In this document: positions 25,378-33,461 of the stretch, piece after piece
How the letters are laid out: each line of letters opens with the position of its first letter
How positions within the stretch are numbered: position 1 is the first letter of the stretch
DNA from: Pseudomonadota bacterium
Lineage (GTDB): Bacteria; Pseudomonadota; Alphaproteobacteria; UBA9655
Assembly: GCA_018242065.1 (NCBI GenBank)
Contig: JAFECQ010000010.1
Location: 1-34,122 of the forward strand
Direction: 5' to 3'
Length of the DNA: 34,122 bases
The notes under the pieces: model-generated
The model's database searches: none
The model's input: the letters and a program-made list of their open reading frames with translations, nothing else
What the model was told of the DNA's origin: nothing
Position numbers and translations under genes: made by a program

Positions 25378-26454
25378 CTAATGAGAAAAGAATAAAATTT
25401 CCTCATTGATTTGATTGACAGATGTATACCCGCATAAAGCCATGGCTAAATCAAATTCTGCTTTTAAGATAGTTAAAACAGCTTTAACTCCCTCTTCTCC
25501 TCCCACTGCTAACCCCCAAAGAATAGGACGACCGATCATCACTGCTTTAGCTCCAAGAGCAAGGGCTTTAAGGATATCAATACCTTTTCTAATGCCTCCA
25601 TCAAGAATAATCTCTATGTTTGTATCACTAGAACTTCTTGCGAGTCTTAAAGCTTCAATGGCAGAGAGAGTCGTATCAAGTTGTCTTCCTCCATGATTTG
25701 AAATTACAATGGCTTCTATATGATGCTCGATAGCTATGTGCATATCCTTAGGGTTAATAATTCCTTTAAGAATAATGGGAAGAGACGTTATCGAGCGGAG
25801 CCAATCGATATCTTTCCAGCCTATCGCAGGATCAAGTAAGGAAGCTAAATGGCCTGGCAGTTTCCTTAAAGGAATCTCTTTTAGATTTAAGCCAGCAATT
25901 TCCAAATTTTTTATTTCAAAATCTGAAGGAAGTACCATAGGATGATGAAGTTCTTTAATTCTTTTTCCATAAAGGGGGGTATCTACAGTTAAAACAATTC
26001 CTTGGCAACCACAGGATTCTGCAAGCTGGACTAAATTTTTGGTAATTTCTCGATCCTTATAAATGTATAGCTGTAACCAAGGAGAGCTAGTTGTAGTTAC
26101 TTTAATCTCCTCAAAAGAACAGGTTGAAAGGGTGCTCGTAACCATAATAATATTATTAGCCTCAGCTGCTTTAGCCGTTGCTATTTCTCCTTCAGGATGG
26201 GCAAGACGCTGGAAAGCCATAGGAGCAATGAGAAGAGGAAAATCTATCTGCTGATTCAAGATGGTAGTTGATAACGAACGATCTTCCACATTTTTTAAGA
26301 CACGAGGTAAAAGCTTTATTCGATCAAAATCAGAAATATTACCGTTTAAAGTTATTTCATCTCCCGCACCTCCTGAAAAGAAAGCCATTATCTCTTCTGA
26401 GAATTTTTTTTGAGCGAGCTTTTCAAATTCTTTAATATCAAAAATTTTATCCAT
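25378..26454 (-). CDS. FMN-dependent alpha-hydroxy acid oxidase, hydroxymandelate-oxidase-like
   Basis: This 358-residue TIM-barrel flavoenzyme oxidises an alpha-hydroxy acid to a 2-oxo acid. Visible sites are FFSGGAGDE (25-33), APMAFQRLAHPEGE (77-90), QLY (128-130), catalytic-region Lys230 (LKGI), the ISNHGGRQLD signature with His254 and Arg257, DGGIR (285-289) and GRPILWG (308-314). FxxGGAGDE and the HPEGE stretch look closer to 4-hydroxymandelate oxidase of hydroxyphenylglycine pathways than to lactate or glycolate oxidase. It lies 31 bases after the ABC gene and before the phosphopantetheinyl transferase. In this setting an aromatic 2-hydroxy acid is a plausible substrate, but lactate or another acid cannot be excluded. 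Confidence 0.87.
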   Translation of the reverse strand: MDKIFDIKEFEKLAQKKFSEEIMAFFSGGAGDEITLNGNISDFDRIKLLPRVLKNVEDRSLSTTILNQQIDFPLLIAPMAFQRLAHPEGEIATAKAAEANNIIMVTSTLSTCSFEEIKVTTTSSPWLQLYIYKDREITKNLVQLAESCGCQGIVLTVDTPLYGKRIKELHHPMVLPSDFEIKNLEIAGLNLKEIPLRKLPGHLASLLDPAIGWKDIDWLRSITSLPIILKGIINPKDMHIAIEHHIEAIVISNHGGRQLDTTLSAIEALRLARSSSDTNIEIILDGGIRKGIDILKALALGAKAVMIGRPILWGLAVGGEEGVKAVLTILKAEFDLAMALCGYTSVNQINEEILFFSH

Positions 26455-26485
26455 AGACTAACCTTCTATAAATAGCATACTGATC

Positions 26486-28270
26486 TCAAGCGGCATTAAA
26501 TTTTTTGTGTGTTTCTTCATGCGTCTTCCACAAAGAAGCATAAATTCCATTCTGTCTTAAGAGAGATGTATGTGTTCCTCTCTCCTCTACAATTCCATGC
26601 TGGAGGACTAAAATTTCATCTGCGTTAATCACTGTCGATAAACGGTGAGCAATAATTATAGATGCTGAGTTTTTGATGATGTGGGCTATATTTTTCATAA
26701 TGATATTTTCAGTTGAAAGGTCGAGGGCAGATGTTGCTTCATCAAAAATATATAGAGAAGGTCGCTTTAAAAGGACCCTTGCAATAGCAATGCGTTGCTT
26801 TTCTCCCCCAGAAAGTTTCAAGCCTCTTTCTCCCACAATCGTATCATAATGGTTAGGTAACCTTTTCAAGACAATTTCGAGTTGCGCAAGCTTTATAGCC
26901 TCCTCGACCTCTTCTTTATGTGCCTCCGGTCGGGCAAAGAGGATATTTTCATAAATACTTGTATTAAATAATGTTATGTCCTGAGGAACAATCCCGAAAT
27001 GCTTATACACGCTATCTGATTTTAAGCTTTGAATATCCTGATTGTTAATAAGAATTTCTCCTGAGTTTAAGTCAAAAAATTTAAAGAGAAGATTAGAAAT
27101 TGTTGATTTTCCTGAACCGGTTGATCCTACGATCCCAATCGTCTTTCCAGATTGAAGATGAAAGGATAAGTCTTTGAGAACAAGATGAGAGGGCTCATAC
27201 CCAAAGGAAACATTTTGAAAGTCAATGCTTTCAAGTTTTTCAAATGAAGTGAGCGCCTTACCTGCTGAATGGGAAGTTATGGGTGTCTTATAAATTTCTA
27301 TTACATTGGCAAGATCATTAAGGCCTTTTTTAATGTTTCTTGCTATAAAACCTAATTGATTTAAGGGAGCAGCAAATTGTAAGACATATCCATTGATTAA
27401 AACAAAATCACTTACATTATAGCCTCCAGATAAAGCCTGTTCCCCAGCTGTATAAATGAGTAGAACTAAGCCTACTCCTATAATCATGCTTTGACCAATC
27501 CGAACAAGTTCCAGACTCGTTATAGATTTAACAAGAAACTTTTCTCTATCTTTAAGATGATTATCGCATTTTATAACTTCATATTCTTTATTATTAAAGT
27601 ACTTGACGCACGCAAAATTTAAGAGGCTATCAACAATATTAGCATTTGTGTTAGATTGTTGTTCATTGCTTAAAATTTGAAAATGCGAAGCCCACTCTGT
27701 AGCATATAATGTAAACACAACAAAAAAAACACTTATAAAAACTAATATAAATCCATAAATATATCCATAATAGTAACACAAAATAGTAGCAGCTAAAAAT
27801 AACTCTATCAACGTTGGAATAACAAACAAGAATAAGCCCCAAAATACATCCGGAAAGCCATACTGAGCTCTTTCTAAAGCATTCGTTATAGCCCCTGTTT
27901 TTCTATCCAAGTGAAACTTCATAGGCAAAGTATGCAAATGGTCAAAGAGCTTACCACAAAAAAGTCGAATGCATCTTTCTAACGGTTTCACCATTATAAT
28001 TTGCCGTATTTGCTGAGTTGCTTGAGATAAAGTCCAAATAATTCCATAAGCCACCAATAATAAGGAAAGCTGATAGGTCATGCTTTTTTCACGAGAAGCA
28101 AGCTGTGAGACGATTTTCTTTAAAATAAGAGGAATACTAAGATCAAGGGCAATTGAGAAAAAAATAAGACTAAACGCAACAAGAAATAAGATTCGTATTT
28201 TTTCTTGCTTAGTCCATAAGAAAGGAAATAGGTCTCTTATAATTTTTAGATTCTTGAATCTTTCTTTCAT
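26486..28270 (-). CDS. ABC exporter, half-size permease-ATPase (ATM1/MsbA type)
   Basis: This is a 594-residue fused exporter. Six membrane helices occupy about 25-310; the nucleotide-binding domain has Walker A GSTGSGKS (382-389), Q-loop Gln430, signature LSGGE (486-490), Walker B LYIFDE (506-511) and H-loop His542, all intact. HTLPMKFHLDRKTGAIT (113-129) and VKYFNNKEYE are ATM1-like. ATM1 homologues export glutathione-linked compounds; a similar half-exporter often serves natural-product clusters. Here it is the first gene of the minus-strand operon with the flavoenzyme and phosphopantetheinyl transferase, and diverges from the thioesterase. Product export is an inference from context; a general ATM1 role is the alternative. 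Confidence 0.88.
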   Translation of the reverse strand: MKERFKNLKIIRDLFPFLWTKQEKIRILFLVAFSLIFFSIALDLSIPLILKKIVSQLASREKSMTYQLSLLLVAYGIIWTLSQATQQIRQIIMVKPLERCIRLFCGKLFDHLHTLPMKFHLDRKTGAITNALERAQYGFPDVFWGLFLFVIPTLIELFLAATILCYYYGYIYGFILVFISVFFVVFTLYATEWASHFQILSNEQQSNTNANIVDSLLNFACVKYFNNKEYEVIKCDNHLKDREKFLVKSITSLELVRIGQSMIIGVGLVLLIYTAGEQALSGGYNVSDFVLINGYVLQFAAPLNQLGFIARNIKKGLNDLANVIEIYKTPITSHSAGKALTSFEKLESIDFQNVSFGYEPSHLVLKDLSFHLQSGKTIGIVGSTGSGKSTISNLLFKFFDLNSGEILINNQDIQSLKSDSVYKHFGIVPQDITLFNTSIYENILFARPEAHKEEVEEAIKLAQLEIVLKRLPNHYDTIVGERGLKLSGGEKQRIAIARVLLKRPSLYIFDEATSALDLSTENIIMKNIAHIIKNSASIIIAHRLSTVINADEILVLQHGIVEERGTHTSLLRQNGIYASLWKTHEETHKKFNAA

Positions 28271-28476
28271 ATGTTCTAATTATCTTTCATATTTATTTTT
28301 GCAAACGTTAATTAATAAAATATTAGGAGTAGGCTGCCTAAGAGTGAAAGTTACAAGAAATTAAGATAATTTAAAAGGAATAAGATGAAAAAAAGACATC
28401 CTATTCCAAAAATTAATTCTTATCCTTTTTTATCTGATATTGGAGGACTTTATGCGAATTAGGAATTCAAACTTTT
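28271..28476. promoter_or_regulatory. Divergent intergenic region with inverted repeats
   Basis: This 206-base gap lies between two diverging transcription units, so it should hold both promoters. TAGGC-T-GCCTA is a perfect palindrome at 28330-28340. GGAATAAGATG (28377-28387) pairs with CATCCTATTCC (28397-28407) with one mismatch. Either could be an operator. Neither stem is followed by a T-run, so a terminator is unlikely. No promoter pair stands out clearly. Confidence 0.4.
28385..28462 (+). CDS. 25-residue peptide upstream of the thioesterase
   Basis: A short frame begins MKKRHPIP after AAAAGGA (28373-28379) and ends in GGLYAN. It ends 14 bases before the thioesterase start. A GGAGGA ribosome-like sequence inside it (28442-28447) would be well placed for another short frame from ATG 28452. 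It may be a leader peptide controlling the thioesterase, a relic, or noise. The left arm of the inverted repeat overlaps its start. Confidence 0.2.
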   Translation: MKKRHPIPKINSYPFLSDIGGLYAN

Positions 28477-29253
28477 ATGGCAAATGATCAGAATTGGTAT
28501 TTAGAATATAAGAAGAATTCTAATGCAGCACTACGGCTGTTTTGTTTTCATCATTCTGGAGGAGGAGCTTCAACTTATCATCCATGGATAGAGTATCTTT
28601 CACCTCATATTGAAATGATTGCCATTCAACTGCCCGGACGAGAGAATAGGTTTACTGAACCCCTTAATTCCGATTTAAATTATATTATAACCCAATTAAG
28701 TAAAAACTTTGATCACTATAAAAATAAACCTTTTATTGTGTTTGGACATAGTCTGGGAGGATTACTTTCTTACGAGTTTATTAAAGCCATCTATCAGGCC
28801 TATTCTCTTTATCCTTGCCATATAGTTGTTTCGGCAGCGAAAGCTCCCCATATGCCATATCGAAGAAAAATTTTAAGTCAATTAGACGATAAACTGCTAA
28901 AAGAAGAGTTAAAGGCTTATAATGGGATAGATGAAAGCATACAAAATGAACCCGAGCTCCTAGATTTATTTCTACCCATTATAAGAAGTGATTTTAGCAT
29001 TATAGAAAATTATTCTTTCAGAGGTTCCGCTTCTTTTCCCTGTGATATTCTTGCTTTTTCTGGCATTGAGGATCATGCAGTTAATGAAGAAGAAATTCTT
29101 GGCTGGTCAGTGTACACAACAGGAAAATTTAAACACATGCCCTTTTCTGGAAGGCACTTTTTTATAAAAGACCATCAAAAAGAAATTATAAAAATAATCA
29201 ATCAAATTGCAGAAAGGTATTCTAAACTAATTGAATGGGCAGGGTTTAACTAA
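28477..29253 (+). CDS. Type II thioesterase (NRPS/PKS editing)
   Basis: This 258-residue alpha/beta hydrolase matches type II thioesterases of nonribosomal and polyketide systems, which clear mischarged or stalled carrier proteins. The start LFCFHHSGGGASTYHPWIEYL, QLPGRENRF, the nucleophile elbow GHSLGG (Ser92), LPIIRSDFSIIENY, Asp199 in GIEDHAV and His227 in SGRHFF are all present. Length is normal. The start is set by the family pattern; its ribosome site is weak. It diverges from the ABC operon. A thioesterase of this kind without a synthetase implies that the carrier-protein enzyme is encoded elsewhere. Confidence 0.9.
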   Translation: MANDQNWYLEYKKNSNAALRLFCFHHSGGGASTYHPWIEYLSPHIEMIAIQLPGRENRFTEPLNSDLNYIITQLSKNFDHYKNKPFIVFGHSLGGLLSYEFIKAIYQAYSLYPCHIVVSAAKAPHMPYRRKILSQLDDKLLKEELKAYNGIDESIQNEPELLDLFLPIIRSDFSIIENYSFRGSASFPCDILAFSGIEDHAVNEEEILGWSVYTTGKFKHMPFSGRHFFIKDHQKEIIKIINQIAERYSKLIEWAGFN

Positions 29254-29523
29254 ATTTAGAGAAGTAATATTTGGTAGTCCACATGTATCTGGATGAGGTT
29301 CTGTATTAATAGATAATATTAAAGGTCCAAAATTTTCGAGAGAGGTATTTTTTGCTTGTGAAGTTGTATGTTAATAGGTTTTATATTTTATAAAAGGGGT
29401 ACTAAGTTCATAATGTTTATTACTTTTCTGTTGTATATAGGGGTGCAAATGTTTATGAATTTCTAATATTATTTAATACTTAAGAATTATCTGTTAAAGA
29501 TAAACTTTAAGAAAGGAGGAGAG
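29254..29523. other. AT-rich spacer between thioesterase and phhB
   Basis: No gene could be read in these 270 bases. TTATCT-GTTAA-AGATAA (29487-29503) is an inverted repeat 13 bases before the phhB ribosome site. A similar palindrome, TATCTTT-CTT-AAAGATA, occurs at 33913-33929. They could be related operators, but AT-rich sequence makes chance likely. Confidence 0.35.
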
Positions 29524-29850
29524 ATGTCTGAAGAGTGCTTAGTAAATAAATCGTGTTCACCCTGCCAAGGCGGTGTACCACCTTTAGAAGAAAAAAATAT
29601 AAAACGATTGCTTCAAGAGCTTGGGAATAAATGGAGTCTCAATGAAACGGACCATCTCTATAAGGAATATTTATTCAAAGATTTTAGAGAAGCAATGGCT
29701 TTTGCAAATAGAGTTACAGAAATTGCTGAAAAAGAAGCTCATCACCCAGATTTAAAAATTTCTTGGGGAGTCTGTACAGTTGAGATTTGGACACATAAAA
29801 TTAATGGTCTGACAGAAAGCGATTTTATTTTAGCTGCAAAAATTGGGTGA
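29524..29850 (+). CDS. phhB: Pterin-4a-carbinolamine dehydratase
   Basis: The 108-residue product shows the family signature EAHHPDL (His73, His74, Asp76), a [14 protein letters not shown] stretch with His91, and the [13 protein letters not shown] end. The enzyme dehydrates 4a-hydroxy-tetrahydropterin formed by aromatic amino acid hydroxylases, so tetrahydropterin can be recycled. AAAGGAGGAGAG is a strong ribosome site. Its natural partner, phenylalanine hydroxylase, is 2.7 kb away on the other strand. Four cysteines in the first 14 residues are an unexplained extra, possibly binding a metal. The gene is followed after 4 bases by the VUT-family transporter, so the two share a transcript. Confidence 0.93.
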   Translation: MSEECLVNKSCSPCQGGVPPLEEKNIKRLLQELGNKWSLNETDHLYKEYLFKDFREAMAFANRVTEIAEKEAHHPDLKISWGVCTVEIWTHKINGLTESDFILAAKIG

Positions 29851-29854
29851 GTAA

Positions 29855-30544
29855 ATGACTAAGAATGATTCTATTTATACAAGTTTATGTGTTTTATTTT
29901 CAGTGCTTATTGTTATGGGAAACCTCATTTATCAAAAGTTTGTCTTTTTACCTATCTTACCTTTTCATACGTTTGAACTATCCGTAGGAGCCATTTTATA
30001 TCCTCTTACTTTTTTACTTACGGATCTTATTACTGAGTTCTATGGCAAAGAAGAAGCGAACTTTTGCGTAAGGCTTGGGATTTCAATGAATATTCTTATT
30101 GCTTGCATTATTATTATGATGGATCAGTTAGAAGCAACATCCTGGTCCAAGGTTGATGATACTATTTTCCATACAGTCTTTGGGCTTTATAGTGTCGCAT
30201 TCATTGGGTCAATTATAGCCTGTTATACTGCTCAACTCGTAGATATTGCGCTCTATCTTTGGATTCGTAAAATAACAAAAGGTAAATGGCTATGGGCAAG
30301 AAATAATGGTAGCACAGCCATTTCTTTGTTTATAGATACTTTTATTGTTATTTCTTTTATGACGGCCTTTCATGTGCTTCCATCAGATCGTATGTGGGCC
30401 CTCATTATAAATAGCTATTGCTTTAAATTATTTTTTTCGATCTGCAGTACTCCCTTATTTTATGTTTGCGTGGGGATGATCAAATATCTTCAAAAGTCGG
30501 GAAAAACCGAGCCTGAAAAATTAGCTTCGAGAGCTTTTTCATAG
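29855..30544 (+). CDS. VUT-family (YhhQ-like) transporter
   Basis: The 229-residue membrane protein has about six helices. The YhhQ/VUT pattern is seen in FLPILPFHTFELSVGAILYPLTFLLTDLITEFYGKEEA (conserved P, DLI-E-YG) and in a later ARNNGSTAISLFIDTFI. Known members take up queuosine precursors (preQ0, preQ1) or queuine. The gene lies 4 bases after phhB. Two readings are possible: a general queuosine-salvage transporter common in intracellular bacteria, or uptake of a pterin-like compound to supply the hydroxylase. The second is only inferred from the pairing. A hairpin terminator follows the gene. Confidence 0.8.
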   Translation: MTKNDSIYTSLCVLFSVLIVMGNLIYQKFVFLPILPFHTFELSVGAILYPLTFLLTDLITEFYGKEEANFCVRLGISMNILIACIIIMMDQLEATSWSKVDDTIFHTVFGLYSVAFIGSIIACYTAQLVDIALYLWIRKITKGKWLWARNNGSTAISLFIDTFIVISFMTAFHVLPSDRMWALIINSYCFKLFFSICSTPLFYVCVGMIKYLQKSGKTEPEKLASRAFS

Positions 30545-30615
30545 GTTATAAGAAGATTTTTTAAATTAGAGGACCTTATCTTTATATGTTGTTGCTTGAG
30601 ATAATGAGAATCGCG

Positions 30616-30634
30616 CTCTCTGAAGAGAGTTTTT
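30616..30634 (+). terminator. Weak hairpin terminator after the transporter gene
   Basis: CTCTC-TGAA-GAGAG (30616-30629) is followed by TTTTTG. It stands 70 bases after the VUT stop. The stem is short but ends in a T-run of five. Confidence 0.45.
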
Positions 30635-30778
30635 GTAAAAAAGCGTCTCCACTTTTTCTCAAAAATATACATTCCCACATTTCAAAGTCTTTTTTTCTAG
30701 TCTAGGACTTCCATATGGTTCATTCACAATCCTGTTCCTAGGGAAGATCCTGTGTCATTTTTGTTTTTGACGAATGCC

Positions 30779-30807
30779 TTGACATCTTAGATTTGATTTT
30801 TTATGTT
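30779..30807 (+). promoter_or_regulatory. Candidate promoter of the CmlA-like gene
   Basis: TTGACA (30779-30784, perfect -35) is spaced 17 bases from TATGTT (30802-30807, 4 of 6 to the -10 consensus). It gives a leader of about 145 bases to ATG 30960. This leader is AT-rich; no riboswitch-like fold could be read. Confidence 0.5.
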
Positions 30808-30959
30808 TCTTTCAATATATTTTCACACAATAAATTTTGTCTTTTAATTTAGCGCATTATAAAAATTTTAAAATAATATATAATACAATATTTATTTCTA
30901 GGAAGCTATTTTAACAAATTTTTTTTATTTTTTATAAGATTTTTAAAGGAGGCTTATTA

Positions 30960-32546
30960 ATGTACTACTTAAAACCTACTGTAAAGGCAGAACCTCTAAT
31001 CTGGCGTTGGTATGCTTGGCCTTACCTTATATCTCCTGCAACTGCAGCGTGTAATATAGTTGAGAGGCATCTTAAAATAATGCAATCTTATGTCCAAAAT
31101 CCCAATATACACGCCCAAGCTGTTAAAGATCCTAAAATGCTTGGAGGTCCTTTCATTGATTTAGAAGGAGAAAAAGTTAATGAAATTAAGACTCTTATAG
31201 AAGATACAAAAAAAAATTGCAAGCCTTTGATTGATTTATGTGCAGCTTTAAAAGAGTTGGATAAAATGTTATTAAATGAAAGCAAAGGGGGGTCTGTAGA
31301 AAGTCTTTATGAGCGTGTTCCTCAAATGTTGAAAGGTCTGGTAGAACTTGTTTATGATTTAAATAATCATCCTTCCATGCGATTGATCGAACCTTTATTT
31401 TATAAGGCTTATTATGAAAATAGCCATCAAGAGTTAGCCCTTGGTCATGTAGAAAGTGATTTTAGAAAGTTTGTATTTAGTACTCCTCGAATTGCTCAAG
31501 CTGATGAAGTTTATTTACAAACTCCTTTTTCTGATAAACGGCTAGATACCCTTTTTGCGCACAAGCAAGAGCCCTGTGAACTAGAGGATGTTATAAAATT
31601 ATTTAATATTGATGAAGCGCACCAAGGATTATTTAAAACATTTTTTACCAATGATTCCCCAGAACAGAACCACGATAAGAATTATAAAGGAACAGGAGTG
31701 CGGGTTAGGTATTTTGGGCATGCATGTGTATTAATTGAAACTGATTCAACATCAATTCTGTTTGACCCAGTCATTAGCTATGAAATTAATAATGATATCC
31801 CGAGGTATACTTTTTCAGATCTTCCCGATCATATTGATTATGTGGTCATTACACATAACCACTTAGACCACATAATGTTTGAAACCCTCTTACAATTAAG
31901 ACACAAAACGAGCCATATCGTTTTTCCGCGTAATCAACAAGGAGGATTAGCTGACCCCTCTATGAAGCTTATTTTAAAACATGCAGGTTTTGATTCTTTA
32001 ATAGAGCTGGGTGAGTTTGAAACAATAGAATTTAAAGATGGAGAAATCATAGGAGTCCCTTTTTTAGGTGAACATTGTGATTTAAATATACAATCCAAGC
32101 TTTCTTATTGTATAAAGGTTAAGAGTAGAAAATTTGTGCTCGCAGCTGATTCGAATAATTTATCTCCCCAACTTTATGAGCATATTTCTGATATTATTGG
32201 AGACGTAGATATGCTTTTTTTAGGTATGGAATGTGATGGCGCTCCTTTAACGTGGACATATGGCCCCTTACTTACAAACCCATTAAGTAGAGAATTTGAC
32301 AAAAGCAGAACTCTTTCTGGCTCAGACTTTAATAAAGCATGGTCAATTACTGAAAAACTCAAATGCAAACATGCATATGTTTATGCAATGGGACAAGAGC
32401 CATGGTTGAATCATGTAATGGCATTAAATTATTCACCTGATTCAAAACAAATTATAGAATCTAATAAGTTTGTAGAAAATTGTCTTACTAATGGGATAGA
32501 ATCTGAGCGCCTATTTGGTAAAAAGGAATGGGTACTTGAGGCATAG
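30960..32546 (+). CDS. CmlA-type di-iron beta-hydroxylase (metallo-beta-lactamase fold)
   Basis: CmlA hydroxylates the beta carbon of an amino acid bound to an NRPS carrier protein, in chloramphenicol synthesis; related enzymes hydroxylate tyrosine in teicoplanin-type pathways. This 528-residue protein (CmlA is 532) has the family's N-terminal domain start, YLKPTVKAEPLIWRWYAWPY, then a metallo-beta-lactamase fold. THNHLDH gives His299, His301, Asp303 and His304; Glu371 (LGEH) and Asp397 (AADSNN) follow. From memory, the CmlA iron ligands are H305, H307, D309, H310, E377 and D403, a constant offset of 6. This makes it more than a generic metallo-hydrolase. AAAGGAGG precedes the ATG. It has its own candidate promoter and converges on phhA with a 15-base gap. 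Substrate is unknown; Tyr or Phe is inferred from neighbours. Confidence 0.88.
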   Translation: MYYLKPTVKAEPLIWRWYAWPYLISPATAACNIVERHLKIMQSYVQNPNIHAQAVKDPKMLGGPFIDLEGEKVNEIKTLIEDTKKNCKPLIDLCAALKELDKMLLNESKGGSVESLYERVPQMLKGLVELVYDLNNHPSMRLIEPLFYKAYYENSHQELALGHVESDFRKFVFSTPRIAQADEVYLQTPFSDKRLDTLFAHKQEPCELEDVIKLFNIDEAHQGLFKTFFTNDSPEQNHDKNYKGTGVRVRYFGHACVLIETDSTSILFDPVISYEINNDIPRYTFSDLPDHIDYVVITHNHLDHIMFETLLQLRHKTSHIVFPRNQQGGLADPSMKLILKHAGFDSLIELGEFETIEFKDGEIIGVPFLGEHCDLNIQSKLSYCIKVKSRKFVLAADSNNLSPQLYEHISDIIGDVDMLFLGMECDGAPLTWTYGPLLTNPLSREFDKSRTLSGSDFNKAWSITEKLKCKHAYVYAMGQEPWLNHVMALNYSPDSKQIIESNKFVENCLTNGIESERLFGKKEWVLEA

Positions 32547-32561
32547 TTTTTTTACTAGAGG

Positions 32562-33383
32562 CTAGCCATGTTTTATTAAGTGATATAGATCGTTTCTAAT
32601 TATATTGTGTAGGCAATCTAAACTTTCAACATAGTAATAAATGGGCTGACTAATATTTCCTTGGAGAGAAGATGCGAGGTTAGTAGAAATATCTAATTTT
32701 TGTAGGTTTAGATTATTATCGTTAACTATTTTCATGGTTTCTTGATGTGAAGGGAGAATACCCGCCCCATAAATTTTTATACCTGAATTATTTTTTACTA
32801 AGCCAAACTCAAAAGTAGCCCAAAAAATTTTATTTAGCTTTGTTAATATTTCATCAGTACAATTTTGAGCATATTCTCCAAATAAACGCATACATTCTGA
32901 ATATTTTTCATGAGCTAACATAGGACCATGCCCAAAATATTCATGGAAAACATCGGGAGCTTCATTTGTATAAAAGTTAATTTCTTCTTTGCGGCGTATA
33001 ATTCTAATTGTTGGATATCGCTTTTGTGCTAGCATTTCAAAAAAAGCTTGACTCGGAACTAGGATATCTACCGGTTCCAGTGACCAACCACTTAATTGCA
33101 TAAGTTTTTTTGACATTTCATCAATACTTGGTATGTGGTCAGGTAAAAAATTAAGTTTTTCTAGGCCTTCTATATATTCAGGGCAAGCAACTGCTCTGAC
33201 TAAAGGTAACTGCTGGGTAAGAAGTATTTTCCAAACAGCTAGATCCTCTTTCGAATAATAAAATGGTAAGGAGCCTTTAGGCGATAGTATGGGTTTTAGT
33301 TTGGTGCATATGTTTTTCATAAAAAGTTTTTTGTATCTTGATTCTCTTAGGGAAACTGTGCTTAATTCTCTTGACATAGTCAA
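32562..33383 (-). CDS. phhA: Phenylalanine 4-hydroxylase
   Basis: The enzyme makes tyrosine from phenylalanine using tetrahydropterin and oxygen. The facial iron triad is visible: PDVFHEYFGHGPML gives His147 and His152, and FWATFEFGL gives Glu192. Length (273) fits bacterial monomeric PhhA. The first start is TTG 33383; ATG 33377 and ATG 33320 are alternatives, and none has a strong ribosome site, so the first 20 residues are uncertain. The pterin-recycling dehydratase is in the same region. Here Phe hydroxylation could feed a tyrosine-based product, Tyr supply or Phe catabolism. An inverted repeat overlaps the start (33371-33385). Confidence 0.93.
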   Translation of the reverse strand: MTMSRELSTVSLRESRYKKLFMKNICTKLKPILSPKGSLPFYYSKEDLAVWKILLTQQLPLVRAVACPEYIEGLEKLNFLPDHIPSIDEMSKKLMQLSGWSLEPVDILVPSQAFFEMLAQKRYPTIRIIRRKEEINFYTNEAPDVFHEYFGHGPMLAHEKYSECMRLFGEYAQNCTDEILTKLNKIFWATFEFGLVKNNSGIKIYGAGILPSHQETMKIVNDNNLNLQKLDISTNLASSLQGNISQPIYYYVESLDCLHNIIRNDLYHLIKHG

Positions 33384-33404
33384 GGCTAATTCACAGCTTG
33401 ACTA
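33371..33404. promoter_or_regulatory. phhA-panD divergent control region with repeated CTTGAC
   Basis: CTTGAC-ATA-GTCAAG (33371-33385) is a perfect 6-base inverted repeat covering the phhA start. A third CTTGAC copy is at 33397-33402. Spacing fits a regulator binding several half-sites. The last copy doubles as part of a possible -35 box for panD: TTGACT (33398-33403), then TAATTT 17 bases on, which is a poor -10. Confidence 0.35.
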
Positions 33405-33461
33405 AAATAAAGTTAATGATTAATTTTTAAAGCATATTCATTAAGAAAAGGGAGACTTTAT

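Noticed and set aside
25415-26254. Several plus-strand frames opposite the flavoenzyme gene
   Set aside because: They are antisense shadows of a strongly conserved coding sequence with all catalytic motifs on the minus strand.
26486-28270. Siderophore or bacteriocin exporter
   Set aside because: No peptidase domain, precursor peptide or siderophore genes nearby; the sequence is ATM1/MsbA-like, so only a general exporter call is made.
30960-32546. Generic metallo-beta-lactamase or RNase Z-like hydrolase
   Set aside because: The CmlA-specific N-terminal domain, matching length and the Glu371/Asp397 positions fit a di-iron hydroxylase better than a zinc hydrolase.
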